64,000 nucleotides of DNA from Sanderia malayensis. Taxonomy: Eukaryota; Cnidaria; Scyphozoa; Semaeostomeae; Pelagiidae. Shown piece by piece: positions 26,601-40,000 of the stretch. Both the position numbers and the translations under genes were made by a program. Position 1 is the first letter of the stretch; each line of letters begins with the position of its first letter. The notes under the pieces were generated by a model. It made no database searches, was not told the DNA's origin, and saw only the letters and a program-made list of their open reading frames with translations. Where the stretch lies: positions 124,001-188,000 of the forward strand of contig RQOL01000370.1 of the NCBI GenBank assembly GCA_013076295.1, given 5' to 3'.

Positions 26601-26979
26601 AAAAAAGGTGTAATTCAATCAATCAGGATTACCTGTATTAAGGTGGATTGATGTGTAAGTTATGGGAATGAATGTGAATATAACGGAAAACATATATAAA
26701 AGGTGTATTTCAATCAGTCAGTTTTACATGTATATAAAGTCATTTCACGTGTAAATTGTGGGATTTAATGTTAATATCACGGAAAACAAGTAAAAATGAT
26801 GTATTTCAATCAGTCAGCTTTTCCTGTATTTACCTTAATACATGTGTAAATTGTGGGAATGAATGTTAATATCACGGAAAAGAAGTAAAAAAGTGTATTT
26901 CAATCAGTCTGTTTTAGCTGTATTAACGTGGGTTGATGTGTAAATTGTGGGAATGAATGTTGATATCACGGAAAAAAAG
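23616..26979. repeat. 95-bp satellite, right part of block copy 1
   Basis: Satellite monomers with no insert. From about 25,400 the monomer types change to ones with TTTATAAAGTCAATTC and GACTAGTTGTATTTAGG, which also dominate the array to the right of 36 kb. The block ends at 26,979, where the sequence jumps back into the monomer order found at 17,101. Confidence 0.94.
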
Positions 26980-29900
26980 TAAAAAAATGTATTTCAATCA
27001 ATCAGTTTTACATGTATCTAAGTCAATTCTTGTGTAAATTGTGGGAATGAATGTTAATACCACGGAAAACAGGTAAAATTGGTGTATTTCAATCAGCCAG
27101 TGTCACCTGTTTTTACGTTAATTCATGTGTAAAATGTGGGAAAGAATTTTAAAATTAAGGAAAACATGTAAAAAAGGTGTAATTCAATCAGTGAGGATTA
27201 GCTGTATTAAGGTGGATTCATGTGTAAATTGTGGGAATGAATGTTAATATCCCAGAAAACAAGTGAAAAAAGTGTATTTCAATCAGTCAGTTTTACATGT
27301 ATCTAAGTCAATTCATGTGTAGGTTGTGGGAATGAATATTAATATCACGGAAAACAAGTAAAAAGGTGTGTTTCAATCAGTGAGTTTTCTTTGTATTAAC
27401 GTAGATTCTTGTGTAAATTGTGGGAATGAATGATAATATCACGCAAAAGAAGTAAAAAAAGTGTATTTCAATCAGTCGGTTTCAGCTGTATTAACGTGGA
27501 TTCATGTGTAAATTGTGGGAATGAATGTTAATACCACTTAATACAAGTAAAAAGGTGTATTTTAATTTGTCAGGTTCAGGTGTATTAACGTGGATTGATG
27601 TGTAAATTGTGGAAATGAATGTTAATATCATCAAAAACAAGTAAAAATGATGTATTTCAATCAGTCTGTTTTCGCTCTATTAACGTCAATTCATGTGTAA
27701 ATTGTGGGAATTATTGTTAATATCACGGAAAAAAAGTAAAAAAGGTGTGTTTCAATCATTCAATTTTAGCTGTATTAACGTGGATTTATGTCTAAAATGG
27801 TGGGATGAATGTTAATATCACGGAAAACAAGTAAAAAAAGTGTATTTCAATCAGTCAGTTTTACATGTATCTAAGTCAGTTTTTGTGTAAATTGTGGGAA
27901 TGAATGTTAATATCACGGAAAACAAGTAAAAGTGGTGTATTTCAATCAGCCAGATTTACATGTATCTAAGTCAATTCATGTGTAAATTGTGGGAATGAAT
28001 GTTAATCTCACGGAAAACAAGTAAAAATGATGTATTTCAATCAGTCGGTTTTCCCTCTATTTACGTCAATTCATGTGTAAATTGTGGGAATGATTGTTAA
28101 TATCACGGAAAAAAAGTAAAAAAGGTGTGTTTCAATCATTCAATTTTAGCTGTATTAACGTGGATCCCTGTCTAAATTGGTGGAATGAATGTTAATATCA
28201 CGGAAAACAAGTAAAAAAATGTATTTCAATCAATCAGTTTTACATGTATCTAAGTCAATTCTTGTGTAAATTGTGGGAATGAATGTTAATATCACGGAAA
28301 ACAGGTAAAATTTGTGTATTTCAATCAGCCAGTGTCACCTGTTTTTACGTTAATTCATGTGTAAATTGTGGGAAATAATTTGAAAATCACGGAAAACATG
28401 TAAAAAAGGTGTAATTCAATCAGTGAGGATTAGCTGTATTAAGGTGGATTCATGTGTAAATTGTGGGAAAAAATGTTAATATCACAGAAAACAAGTAAAA
28501 AAGTGTATTTCAATCAGTCAGTTTTACATGTATCTAAATCAACTCATGTGTATAATGTGGAAATGAATGTTAACATAACGGAAAACAAGTTAAAATGGTG
28601 TATTTCAATCAGTCAGTTTTACATGTATATAAAGTCAATTCATGTGTAAGTTGTGGGAAAGAATGTTAAAATGACGGAAAACAAGTAAAAAAGGTGTAAT
28701 TCAATCAGTCAGAATTAGCTGTATTAATGTGGATTCATGTGTAAATTGTGGGAATGAACGTTAATATCACGAAGAACAAGTAAAAAAAGTGTATTTCAAT
28801 CAGTCAGTTTTACATGTATCTAAGTCAATTCATGTGCAAATTGTGGGAATGAATGTTAATATCACGGAAAACAAGTAAAAAGGGTGTGTTTCAATCATTC
28901 AATTTTAGCTGTATTAACGTGGATCCATGTCTAAATTGGTGGAATGAATGTTAATATCACGGAAAACAAGTAAAACAAATGTATTTCAATCAATCAGTTT
29001 TACATGTATCTAAGTCAATTCTTGTGTAAATTGTGGGAATGAATGTTAATATCACGGAAAACAGGTAAAATTGGTGTATTTCAATCAGCCAGTATCACCA
29101 GTTTTTACGTTCATTCATGTGTAAATTGTGGGAAAGAATTTGAAAATCACGGAAAACATGTAAAAAAGGTGTAATTCAATCAGTGAGGATTAGCTGTATT
29201 AAGGTGGATTCATGTGTAAATTGTGGGAATAAATGTTAATATCACAGAAAACAAGTAAAAAAGTGAATTTCAATCAGTGAGTTTTACATGTATCTAAATC
29301 AACTCATGTGTATAATGTGGAAATGAATGTTAACATAACGGAAAACAAGTTAAAATGGTGTATTTCAATCAGTCAGTTTTACATGTATATAAAGTCAATT
29401 CATGTCTAAGTTGTGGGAAAGAATGTTAAAATGACGGAAAACAAGTAAAAAAGGTGTAATTCAATCAGTCAGAATTAGCTGTATTAATGTGGATTCATGT
29501 GTAAATTGTGGGAATGAACGTTAATATCACGAAGAACAAGTAAAAAAAGTGTATTTCAATCAGTCAGTTTTGCATGTATCTAAGTCAATTCATGTGCAAA
29601 TTGTGGGAATGAATGTTAATATCACGGAAAACAAGTAAAAAGAGTGTATTTCAATCAGCCAGTGTCACCTTTTTTTACGTTAATTCTTGTGTAAATTGTG
29701 GGAATGAATGTTAATATCAGGGAAAACAGGTAAAAATGGTGTATTTCAATCAGTGAGTTTTCTCTGCATTAACGTAGATTCATGTGTAAATTGTTGGAAT
29801 GAATGATAATATCACGGAAAAGAAGTAAAGAAAGTGTATTTCAATCAGTCGGTTTTAGCTGTATTAACGTGGATTCATGTGTAAATTGTGGGAATGAAAG

Positions 29901-31271
29901 TTATAAATCACGGAAAAAAATAAAAAAGTTGTGTTTCAATCACTCAATTTTAGCTGTATTAACGTGGATTCATGTCTAAATTGTGGGATTGAATGTTAAT
30001 ATCACGGAAAACAAGTAAAAAAAGTGTATTTCAATCAGTCAGTTTTACATGTATATAAGTCAATTCATGTGTAAATTGTGGGAATAAATGTTAATATCAC
30101 GGAAAACAAGTAAAAAGGGTGTATTTCAATCAGCCAGTGTCACCTTTCTTTACATTAATTCATGTGTAAATTGTGGGAAAGCATTTTGAAATCAGGGAAA
30201 ACATGTAAAAAAGGTGTACTTCAATCAGTCAGTATTAGCTGTATTAACGTGGATTCTTGTGTAATTTGTGGCAATGAATGTTAATATAACGGAAAAAAAG
30301 AAAAAATGGTTCATTTTAAATTGTCAGGTTTAGGTGTAATAACGTGGATTGATGTGTAAATTGTGGGCATTAGGGTTAATATCACGGAAAACAAGTAAAA
30401 ATGATGTATTTCAATCAGTCGGTTTTCCCTCTATTTACGTCAATTCATGTGTAAATTGTGGGAATGAATGTTAATATCACGGAAAACAAGTAAAAAGGGT
30501 GTATTTCAATCAGCCAGTGTCAACTTTTTTTACGTTAATTCTTGTGTAAATTGTGGAAATGAATGTTAATATCATGGAAAACAAGTAAAAATGATGTATT
30601 TCAATCAGTCTGTTTTCCCTCTATTTACGTCAATTCGTGTGTAAATTATGGGAATGATTGCTAATATCACGGAAAAATAGTAAAGAAGGTCTGTTTCAAT
30701 TACTCAATTTTAGCTGTATTAACGTGGATTCATGTCTAAATTGTGGGAATGAATGTTAATATCACGGAAAACAAGTAAAAAAAGTGTATTTCAATCAGTC
30801 AGTTTTACATGTATCTAAATCAATTCATGTGTAAATTGTGAGAATGAATGTTAATATCACGGAAAACAAGTAAAAAGGGTGTATTTCAATCAGCCAGTGT
30901 CACCTTTTTTTACGTTAATTCTTGTGTAAATTGTGGGAATGAATGTTAATATCACGGAAAACAGGTAAAAATGGTGTATTTCAATCAGTGAGTTTTCATT
31001 GTATTAAGGTAGATTCATGTGGAAATTGTGGGAATGAATGATAATATCACGGAAAAGAAGTAAAAAAAGTGTATTTCAATCAGTCGGTTTTAGCTGTATT
31101 AACGTGGATTCATGTGTAAATTGTGGGAATGAAAGTTATAAATCACGGAAAACAAGTAAAAAGGGGGTATTTCAATCAGCCAGTGTCACCTTTCTTTACA
31201 TTAATTCATGTGTAAATTGTGGGAAAGCATTTTGAAATCACGGAGAACATGTAAAAAAGGTGTACTTCAAT

Positions 31272-33351
31272 CAGTCAGTATTAGCTGTATTAACGTGGAT
31301 TCTTGTGTAATTTGTGGCAATGAATGTTAATATAACGGAAAAAAAGAAAAAATGGTGTATTTTAAATTGTCAGGTTTAGGTGTATTAACCTGGATTGATG
31401 TGTAAATTGGGGGAATTAGGGTTAATATCACGGAAAACAAGTAAAAATGATGCCTTTCAATCAGTCGGTTTTCCCTCTATTTACGTCAATTAATGTGTAA
31501 ATTGTGGGAATGAATGTTATAAATCACGGAAAAAATAAAAAGTTGTGTTTCAATCACTCAATTTTAGCTGTATTAACGTGGATTCATGTCTAAATTGTGG
31601 GAATGAATGTTAATATCATGGAAAACAAGTAAAAAAAGTGTATTTCAATCAGTCAGTTTTACATGTATCTAAGTCAATTCATGTGTAAATTGTGGGAATG
31701 AATGTTAATATCACGGAAAACAAGTAAAAAGGGTGTATTTCAATCAGCCAGTGTCAACTTTTTTTACGATAATTCTTGTGTAAATTGTGGAAATGAATGT
31801 TAATATCATGGAAAACAAGTAAAAATGATGTATTTCAATCAGTCTGTTTTCCCTCTATTTACGTCAATTCGTGTGTAAATTATGGGAATGATTGCTAATA
31901 TCACGGAAAAATAGTATAGAAGGTGTGTTTCAATTACTCAATTTAGCTGTATTAACGTGGATTCATGTCTAAAATGTGGGAATGAATGTTAATATCACGG
32001 AAAACAGGTAAAAATGGTGTATTTCAATCAGTGAGTTTTCTCTGTATTAAGGTAGATTCATGTGGAAATTGTGGGAATGAATGATAATATCACGGAAAAG
32101 AAGTAAAAATAGTGTATTTCAATCAGTCGGTTTTAGCTGTATTAACGTGGATTCATGTGTAAATTGTGGGAATGAAAGTTATAAATCACGGAAAACAAGT
32201 AAAAAGGGGGTATTTCAATCAGCCAGTGTCACCTTTCTTTACATTAATTCATGTGTAAATTGTGGGAAAGCATTTTGAAATCACGGAAAACATGTAAAAA
32301 AGGTGTACTTCAATCAGTCAGTATTAGCTGTATTAACGTGCATTCTTGTGTAATTTGTGGCAATGAATGTTAATATAACGGAAAAAAAGAAAAATGGTGT
32401 ATTTTAAATTGTCAGGTTTAGGTGTATTAACCTGGATTGATGTGTAAATTGTGGAATTAGGGTTAATATAACGGAAAACAAGTAAAAATGATGCATTTCA
32501 ATCAGTCGGTTTTCCCTCTATTTACGTCAATTCATGTGTAAATTGTGGGAATGAATGTTATAAATCACGGAAAAAAATAAAAAACTTGTGTTTCAATCAC
32601 TCAATTTTAGCTGTATTAACGTGGATTCATGTCTAAATTGTGGGAATGAATGTTAATATCACGGAAAACAAGTAAAAAAAGTGTATTTCAATCAGCCAGT
32701 GTCACCTTTCTTTACATTAATTCATGTGTAAATTGTGGGAAAGCATTTTGAAATCACGGAAAACATGTAAAAAAGGTGTACTTCAATCAGTCAGTATTAG
32801 CTGTATTAACGTGGATTCTTGTGTAATTTGTGGCAATGAATGTTAATATAACGGAAAAAAAGAAAAAATGGTCCATTTTAAATTGTCAGGTTTAGGTGTA
32901 TTAACGTGGATTGATGTGTAAATTGTGGGAATTAGGGTTAATATCACGGAAAAGAAGTAAAAATGATGTATTTCAATCAGTCGGTTTTCCTCTATTTACG
33001 TCAATTCATATGTAAATTGTGGGAATGAATGTTATAATCACGAAAAAAATAAAAAAGTTGTGTTTCAATCACTCAATTTTAGCTGTATTAACGTGGATTC
33101 ATGTCTAAATTGTGGGAATGAATGTTAATATCACGGAAAACAAGTAAAAAAAGTGTATTTCAATCAGTCGGTTTTACATGTATCTAAATCAATTCATGTC
33201 TAAATTGGTGGAATGAATGTTAATATCACGGAAACAAGTAAAAAAGTGTATTTCAATCAGCCAGTTTTACATGTATCTAAGTCAGTTCTTGTGTAAATTG
33301 TGGGAATGAATGTTAATATCACGGAAAACAAGTAAAAGTGGTGTATTTCAA
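31272..33351. repeat. about 2.08-kb (22-monomer) unit in block copy 2, first copy
   Basis: Landmarks such as AATGGTGTATTTTAAATTG at 31,351 recur at 33,431, and AAGTAAAAGTGGTG near 33,335 recurs near 35,412. The offset is 2,077-2,080 bp, 22 monomers less about ten single-base losses. The same sequence is present once in block copy 1 (about 23,294-25,380). Confidence 0.87.
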
Positions 33352-35428
33352 TCAGTCAGTATTAGCTGTATTAACGTGGATTCTGTGTAATTTGTGGCAA
33401 TGAATGTTAATATAACGGAAAAAAAGAAAAAATGGTGTATTTTAAATTGTCAGGTTTAGGTGTATTAACCTGGATTGATGTGTAAATTGGGGGAATTAGG
33501 GTTAATATCACGGAAAACAAGTAAAAATGATGCCTTTCAATCAGTCGTTTTCCCTCTATTTACGTCAATTAATGTGTAAATTGTGGGAATGAATGTTATA
33601 AATCACGGAAAAAAATAAAAAAGTTGTGTTTCAATCACTCAATTTTAGCTGTATTAACGTGGATTCATGTCTAAATTGTGGGAATGAATGTTAATATCAT
33701 GGAAAACAAGTAAAAAAGTGTATTTCAATCAGTCAGTTTACATGTATCTAAGTCAATTCATGTGTAAATTGTGGGAATGAATGTTAATATCACGGAAAAC
33801 AAGTAAAAAGGGTGTATTTCAATCAGCCCAGTGTCAACTTTTTTTACGATAATTCTTGTGTAAATTGTGGAAATGAATGTTAATATCATGGAAAACAAGT
33901 AAAAATGATGTATTTCAATCAGTCTGTTTTCCCTCTATTACGTCAATTCGTGTGTAAATTATGGAATGATTGCTAATATCACGGAAAAATAGTAAAGAAG
34001 GTGTGTTTCAATTACTCAATTTTAGCTGTATTAACGTGGATTCATGTCTAAAATGTGGGAATGAATGTTAATATCACGGAAAACAGGTAAAAATGGTGTA
34101 TTTCAATCAGTGAGTTTTCTCTGTATTAAGGTAGATTCATGTGGAAATTGTGGAATGAATGATAATATCACGGAAAAGAAGTAAAAATAGTGTATTTCAA
34201 TCAGTCGTTTTAGCTGTATTAACGTGGATTCATGTGTAAATTGTGGGAATGAAAGTTATAAATCACGGAAAACAAGTAAAAAGGGGTATTTCAATCAGCC
34301 AGTGTCACCTTTCTTTACATTAATTCATGTGTAAATTGTGGGAAAGCATTTTGAAATCACGGAAAACATGTAAAAAAGGTGTACTTCAATCAGTCAGTAT
34401 TAGCTGTATTAACGTGCATTCTTGTGTAATTTGTGGCAATGAATGTTAATATAACGGAAAAAAAGAAAAATGGTGTATTTTAAATTGTCAGGTTTAGGTG
34501 TATTAACCTGGATTGATGTGTAAATTGTGGGAATTAGGGTTAATATAACGGAAAACAAGTAAAAATGATGCATTTCAATCAGTCGGTTTTCCCTCTATTT
34601 ACGTCAATTCATGTGTAAATTGTGGGAATGAATGTTATAAATCACGGAAAAAATAAAAAACTTGTGTTTCAATCACTCAATTTAGCTGTATTAACGTGGA
34701 TTCATGTCTAAATTGTGGGAATGAATGTTAATATCACGGAAAACAAGTAAAAAAAGTGTATTTCAATCAGCCAGTGTCACCTTTCTTTACATTAATTCAT
34801 GTGTAAATTGTGGGAAAGCATTTTGAAATCACGGAAAACATGTAAAAAGGTGTACTTCAATCAGTCAGTATTAGCTGTATTAACGTGGATTCTTGTGTAA
34901 TTTGTGGCAATGAATGTTAATATAACGGAAAAAAAGAAAAAAATGGTCCATTTTAAATTGTCAGGTTTAGGTGTATTAACGTGGATTGATGTGTAAATTG
35001 TGGGAATTAGGGTTAATATACGGAAAAGAAGTAAAAATGATGTATTTCAATCAGTCGGTTTTTCCTCTATTTACGTCAATTCATATGTAAATTGTGGGAA
35101 TGAATGTTATAAATCACGAAAAAAAATAAAAAAGTTGTGTTTCAATCACTCAATTTTAGCTGTATTAACGTGGATTCATGTCTAAATTGTGGGAATGAAT
35201 GTTAATATCACGGAAACAAGTAAAAAAAGTGTATTTCAATCAGTCGGTTTTACATGTATCTAAATCATTCATGTCTAAATTGGTGGAATGAATGTTAATA
35301 TCACGGAAAACAAGTAAAAAAAGTGTATTTCAATCAGCCAGTTTTACATGTATCTAAGTCAGTTCTTGTGTAAATTGTGGGAATGAATGTTAATATCACG
35401 GAAAACAAGTAAAAGTGGTGTATTTCAA
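33352..35428. repeat. about 2.08-kb (22-monomer) unit in block copy 2, second copy
   Basis: Tandem second copy of 31,272-33,351, with further homopolymer losses such as AGTCGTTTTAG for AGTCGGTTTTAG and TTATGGAATG for TTATGGGAATG. After it, the array continues as in block copy 1 at about 25,380. Confidence 0.87.
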
Positions 35429-37014
35429 TCAGTCAGTATTAGCTGTATTAACGTGGATTCTTGTGTAATTTGTGGCAATGAATGTTAATATAACGGAAAA
35501 AAAAGAAAAAATGGTTCATTTAAATTGTCAAGTTTAGGTGTATTAACGTGGATTCATGTCTAAATTGTGGAAATGGATGTTAATATCACGGAAAACAAGT
35601 AAAAAAAGTGTATTTCAATCAGTCAGTTTTCCCTCTATTACGTCAATTCATGTGTAAATTGTGGGAATGAATGTTATCAATCACTGAAAAAAATAAAAAA
35701 GTTGTGTTTCAATCACTCAATTTTTGATGTATTAACGTGGATTCATGTCTAAATTGTGGGAATGAATGTTAATATCACGGAAAACAAGTAAAAAAAGTGT
35801 ATTTCAATCAGTCGGTTTTAGCTGTATTAACGTTAATTAATGTGTAAATTGTGGGAATGAATGTAATATCACGGGAAACAAGTAAAAAGGTGTATTTCAA
35901 TCAGTCAGTTTTACATGTTTATAAAGTCAATTCATGTGTAAATTGTGGGAATTACTTTTAATATTACGGAAAACAGGTAGAAATGGTGAGTTTTAATCAC
36001 TCAGTTTTCCCTGTGTTTACGTTAATTCATGTGTAAATTGTGGGAATGAATGTTAATATCACTGGAAAAGGTAAAAAGGGTGAATTTCAATCAGTCAGTT
36101 TTACATGTATATAAAGTCAATTCATCTGTAAATTGTGGGATTGAATGTTAATATCACGGAAAAAAAGTAAAAAGGGTGTATTTCAATCAGTCAAATTTAG
36201 CTGTATTAACGTGGATTCATGTATAAAATGTGGAATGAATGTAAATATCCCGGCAAACAAGTAAAAAAGGTGGATTTCAATCAGTCAGTTTTACCTGTAT
36301 ATAAAGTTAATTCATGTGTAAATTTGGGAATTAATGTTAAAATCAAGGAAAACAAGTAAAAAAAGTGTAATTCAATCAGTCAGGACTAGTTGTATTTAGG
36401 TGGATTCAGGTGTAAATTGTGGGAATGAATGTAATATAACGGAAAGCAAGTAAAAATGGTGTTCTTCAATCAGTCCGTTTTACATGTATATAAAGTCAAT
36501 TTATGTGTAAAGTGTGGGAATTAATGTTAATTTCACGGAAAACAGGTAAAAATGGTGCATCTCAATCAGCCAGTGTCACCTGTTTTTAAGTTAATTCCCG
36601 TGTAAATTGTGGGAAAGAATTTTAAAATCACGGAAAATATGTAAAAAGGTGTAATTCAATCAATCAGGATTACCTGTATTAAGGTGGATTGATGTGTAAG
36701 TTATGGGAATGAATGTGAATATAACGGAAAACATATATAAAAGGTGTATTCAATCAGTCAGTTTTACATGTATATAAAGTCATTTCACGTGTAAATTGTG
36801 GGATTTATGTTAATATCACGGAAACAAGTAAAAATGATGTATTCAATCAGTCAGCTTTCCTGTATTACCTTAATACATGTGTAAATTGTGGGAATGAATG
36901 TTAATATCACGGAAAAGAAGTAAAAAAGTGTATTTCAATCAGTCTGTTTTAGCTGTATTAACGTGGGTTGATGTGTAAATTGTGGGAATGAATGTTGATA
37001 TCACGGAAAAAAAG

Positions 37015-40000
37015 TAAAAATGGTGTATTTCAATCAGTCGGTTTTCTCTGTATTAACGTGATTCATGTGTAAATTGTGGAATGAATGTTAATATCACGGA
37101 ACAAAAGTAAAAGGGGTGTATTTCAATCGTCAACTTTAGCTGTATTATTGGGGATTTCTGCATAATTGTGGAATGAATGTTAATATCACGGAAAACAAGT
37201 AAAAATGTGTATTTCAATCAGTCGGTTTTCTCTGTACTAACGTGGATTCATGTGTAAATTGTGGAATGAATGTTATATCACTGAAAAAGTGAAAAGGGTG
37301 ATTTTCAATCAGTCCATTTTACCTGTATTAACGTGGATTTATGTGTAAATTATGGGAATGAATGTTAATATCACGGAAAACAAAAGAAAAGGTGTATTTC
37401 AATCATTCGTTTTACATGTTTATAAAGTCAATTCATGTGTAAATTGTGGGAATTACTTTTAATATCACGGAAAACAGGTAGTAAATGGTGAGTTTCAATC
37501 AGTCCGTTTTCCCCTGTGTTTACGTTAATTCATGTGTAATTGTGGGAATGAATGTTCATATCACTGGAAAAGTAAAAGGGTGTATTTCAATCAGTCAATT
37601 GCAGCTGTATTAACATGAATTCATGTGTAAACTTTGGGAAATGAATGTTAATATCACGGAAACAAGTAAAAAAGGTGTATTCAATCAGTCAGGATTGCTG
37701 TATAACGTGGATTCATGTGTAAATGGGGAATGAATGTTAATATCACGGAAAAAAGTAAAAGGTTGTATTTCAATCAGTCAATTTTAGCTGTATTAACGTG
37801 GATTTATGTCTAATTGTGGGAATGAACGTCAATATCACGGAAAACAAGTAAAAATAGTGTATTTCAATCAGTCAGTTTTACATGTTTATAAAGTCAATTC
37901 ATGGTAAATTGTGGGAATTAATGTTAATATCACGGAACAAAAGTAAAGGGTGTATTTCAATCGTTAACTTTAGCTGTATATTGGGATTTCTGCATAAATT
38001 GTGGGAATGAATGTTAATATCACGGAAAACAAGTAAAAATGGTGTATTTCAATCAATCGTTTTCTCTGTATTAACGTGGATTCATGTGTAAATTGTGGAA
38101 TGAATGTTAATATCACGGAAAAAACTGAAAAGGTGAATTTCAATCAGTCCATTTACCTGTATTAACGTGGATTTATGTGTAAATTATGGAATGAATGTTG
38201 ATATCACGGAAAACAAGAAAAAAAGGTGTATTTCAATCAGTCCATTTACCTGTATTAACGTGGATTTATGTGTAAATTATGGGAATGAATGTTAATATCA
38301 CGGGAAACAAGTAAAAGTGTATTTCAATCAGTCAGTTTTACATGTTTATAAAGTCAATTCATGTGTAAATAGTGGGAATTACTTTTAATATTACGGAAAA
38401 CAGGTAGAAATGGTGAGTTTCAATCAGTCCGTTTTCCCTGTGTTTACGTTAATTCATGTGTAAATTGTGGGAATGAATGTTCATATCACTGGAAAAGGTA
38501 AAAAGGTGAATTTCAATCAGTGAGTTTTCTCTGTATTAACGTAGATTCATGTGTAAATTGTGGAATGAAGGTTAATATCAGGGAAAAAAGTGAAAAGGTG
38601 AATTCAATCAGTCAATTTTACCTGTATTAACTGGATTAATGTGTAAATTTGGGAATGAATGTTAATATCACGGGAAACAAGTAAAAAGGTGTATTTCAGT
38701 CAGTCAGTTTTACATGTTTATAAAGTCAATTCATGTGTAAATTGTGGGAATTACTTTTAATATTACGGAAAACAGGTAGAAATGGTGAGTTTTAATCAGT
38801 CAGTTTTCCCTGTGTTTACGTTAATTCATGTGTAAATTGTGGGAATGAATGTTAATATCACTGGAAAAGGTAAAAAGGGTGAATTTCAATCAGTCAGTTT
38901 TACATGTATATAAAGTCAATTCATCTGTAAATTGTGGGATTGAATGTTAATATCACGGAAAAAAAGTAAAAAGGTGTATTTCAATCAGTCAAATTTAGCT
39001 GTATTAACGTGGATTCATGTATAAAATGTGGGAATGAATGTAAAATATCCCGGCAAACAAGTAAAAAAGGTGGATCTCAATCAGTCGTTTTACCTGTATA
39101 TAAAGTTAATTCATGTGTAAATTGTGGGAATTATGTTAAAATCAAGGAAAACAAGTAAAAAAAGTGTAATTCAATCAGTCAGGACTAACTGTACTTAGGT
39201 GGATTCATGTGTAAATTGAGGGAATGAATGTTAACATCACAGGAAAAAGTAAAAAGGGTGAATTTCAATCAGTCAATTTTAGCTGTATTAACGTGGATTC
39301 ATGTGTAAAATGTGGGAATGAATGTAAATATCCCGGCAAACAAGTAAAAAAGGTGTATTTCAATCAGTCGGTTTTCTCTGTATTAACGTGGATTCATGTG
39401 TAAATTGTGGGAATGAATGTTAATATCACGGAACAAAAGTAAAAGGGTGTATTTCAATCGTCAACTTTAGCTGTATTATTGGGGATTTCTGCATAATTTG
39501 TGGGAATGAATGTTAATATCACGGAAAACAAGTAAAAATGGTGTATTTCAATCAGTCGTTTTCTCTGTACTAACATGGATTCATGTGTAAATTGTGGAAA
39601 GAATGTTAATATCACGGAAAAAAGTGAAAAGGGTGATTTTCAATCAGTCCATTTTACCTGTATTAACGTGGATTTATGTGTAAATTATGGGAATGAATGT
39701 TAATATCACGGAAAACAAGAAGAAAAGGTGTATTTCAATCATTCAGTTTTACATGTTTATAAAGTCAATTCATGTGTAAATTTGGGAATGAAAGTTAATA
39801 TCACGGAAAATAATTGAAAAAGCTGTATTTCAATTAGTCGGTTTAGCTCTATTAACGTAGATTCATGTGTATTCTGTGGGATTTATTGTTAATATCACGG
39901 AAAACAAGTAAAAATTGTGTATTTCAATCAGTCAGTTTTACCTGTATATAAAGTCAATTCATGTGTAAATTGTGGAATTAATGTTAAAATCACGGAAAAC

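Larger units (their letters stand above)
17101..26979. repeat. 9.88-kb (104-monomer) satellite block, copy 1
   Basis: The sequence from 17101 reappears from 26980 with an offset of 9,879 bp, equal to 104 x 95 minus one. The match holds over the first about 4.2 kb with only a handful of substitutions that I could see (for example TTTCTCTGTATT at 17,5xx against TTTCTTTGTATT at 27,38x). It then resumes with altered offsets to the end of the block. It contains one and a half 31-mer units followed by the 22-mer tandem duplication. Confidence 0.9.
26980..37014. repeat. about 10.0-kb satellite block, copy 2
   Basis: Second copy of 17101-26979. It lacks about 1.9 kb (20 monomers) corresponding to 21,357-23,257 of copy 1, and has instead an internal tandem duplication of about 2.08 kb at 31,272-35,428. 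The net result is similar length with different internal arrangement. From about 31.5 kb it also has many one-base losses in homopolymers relative to copy 1. Confidence 0.9.
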
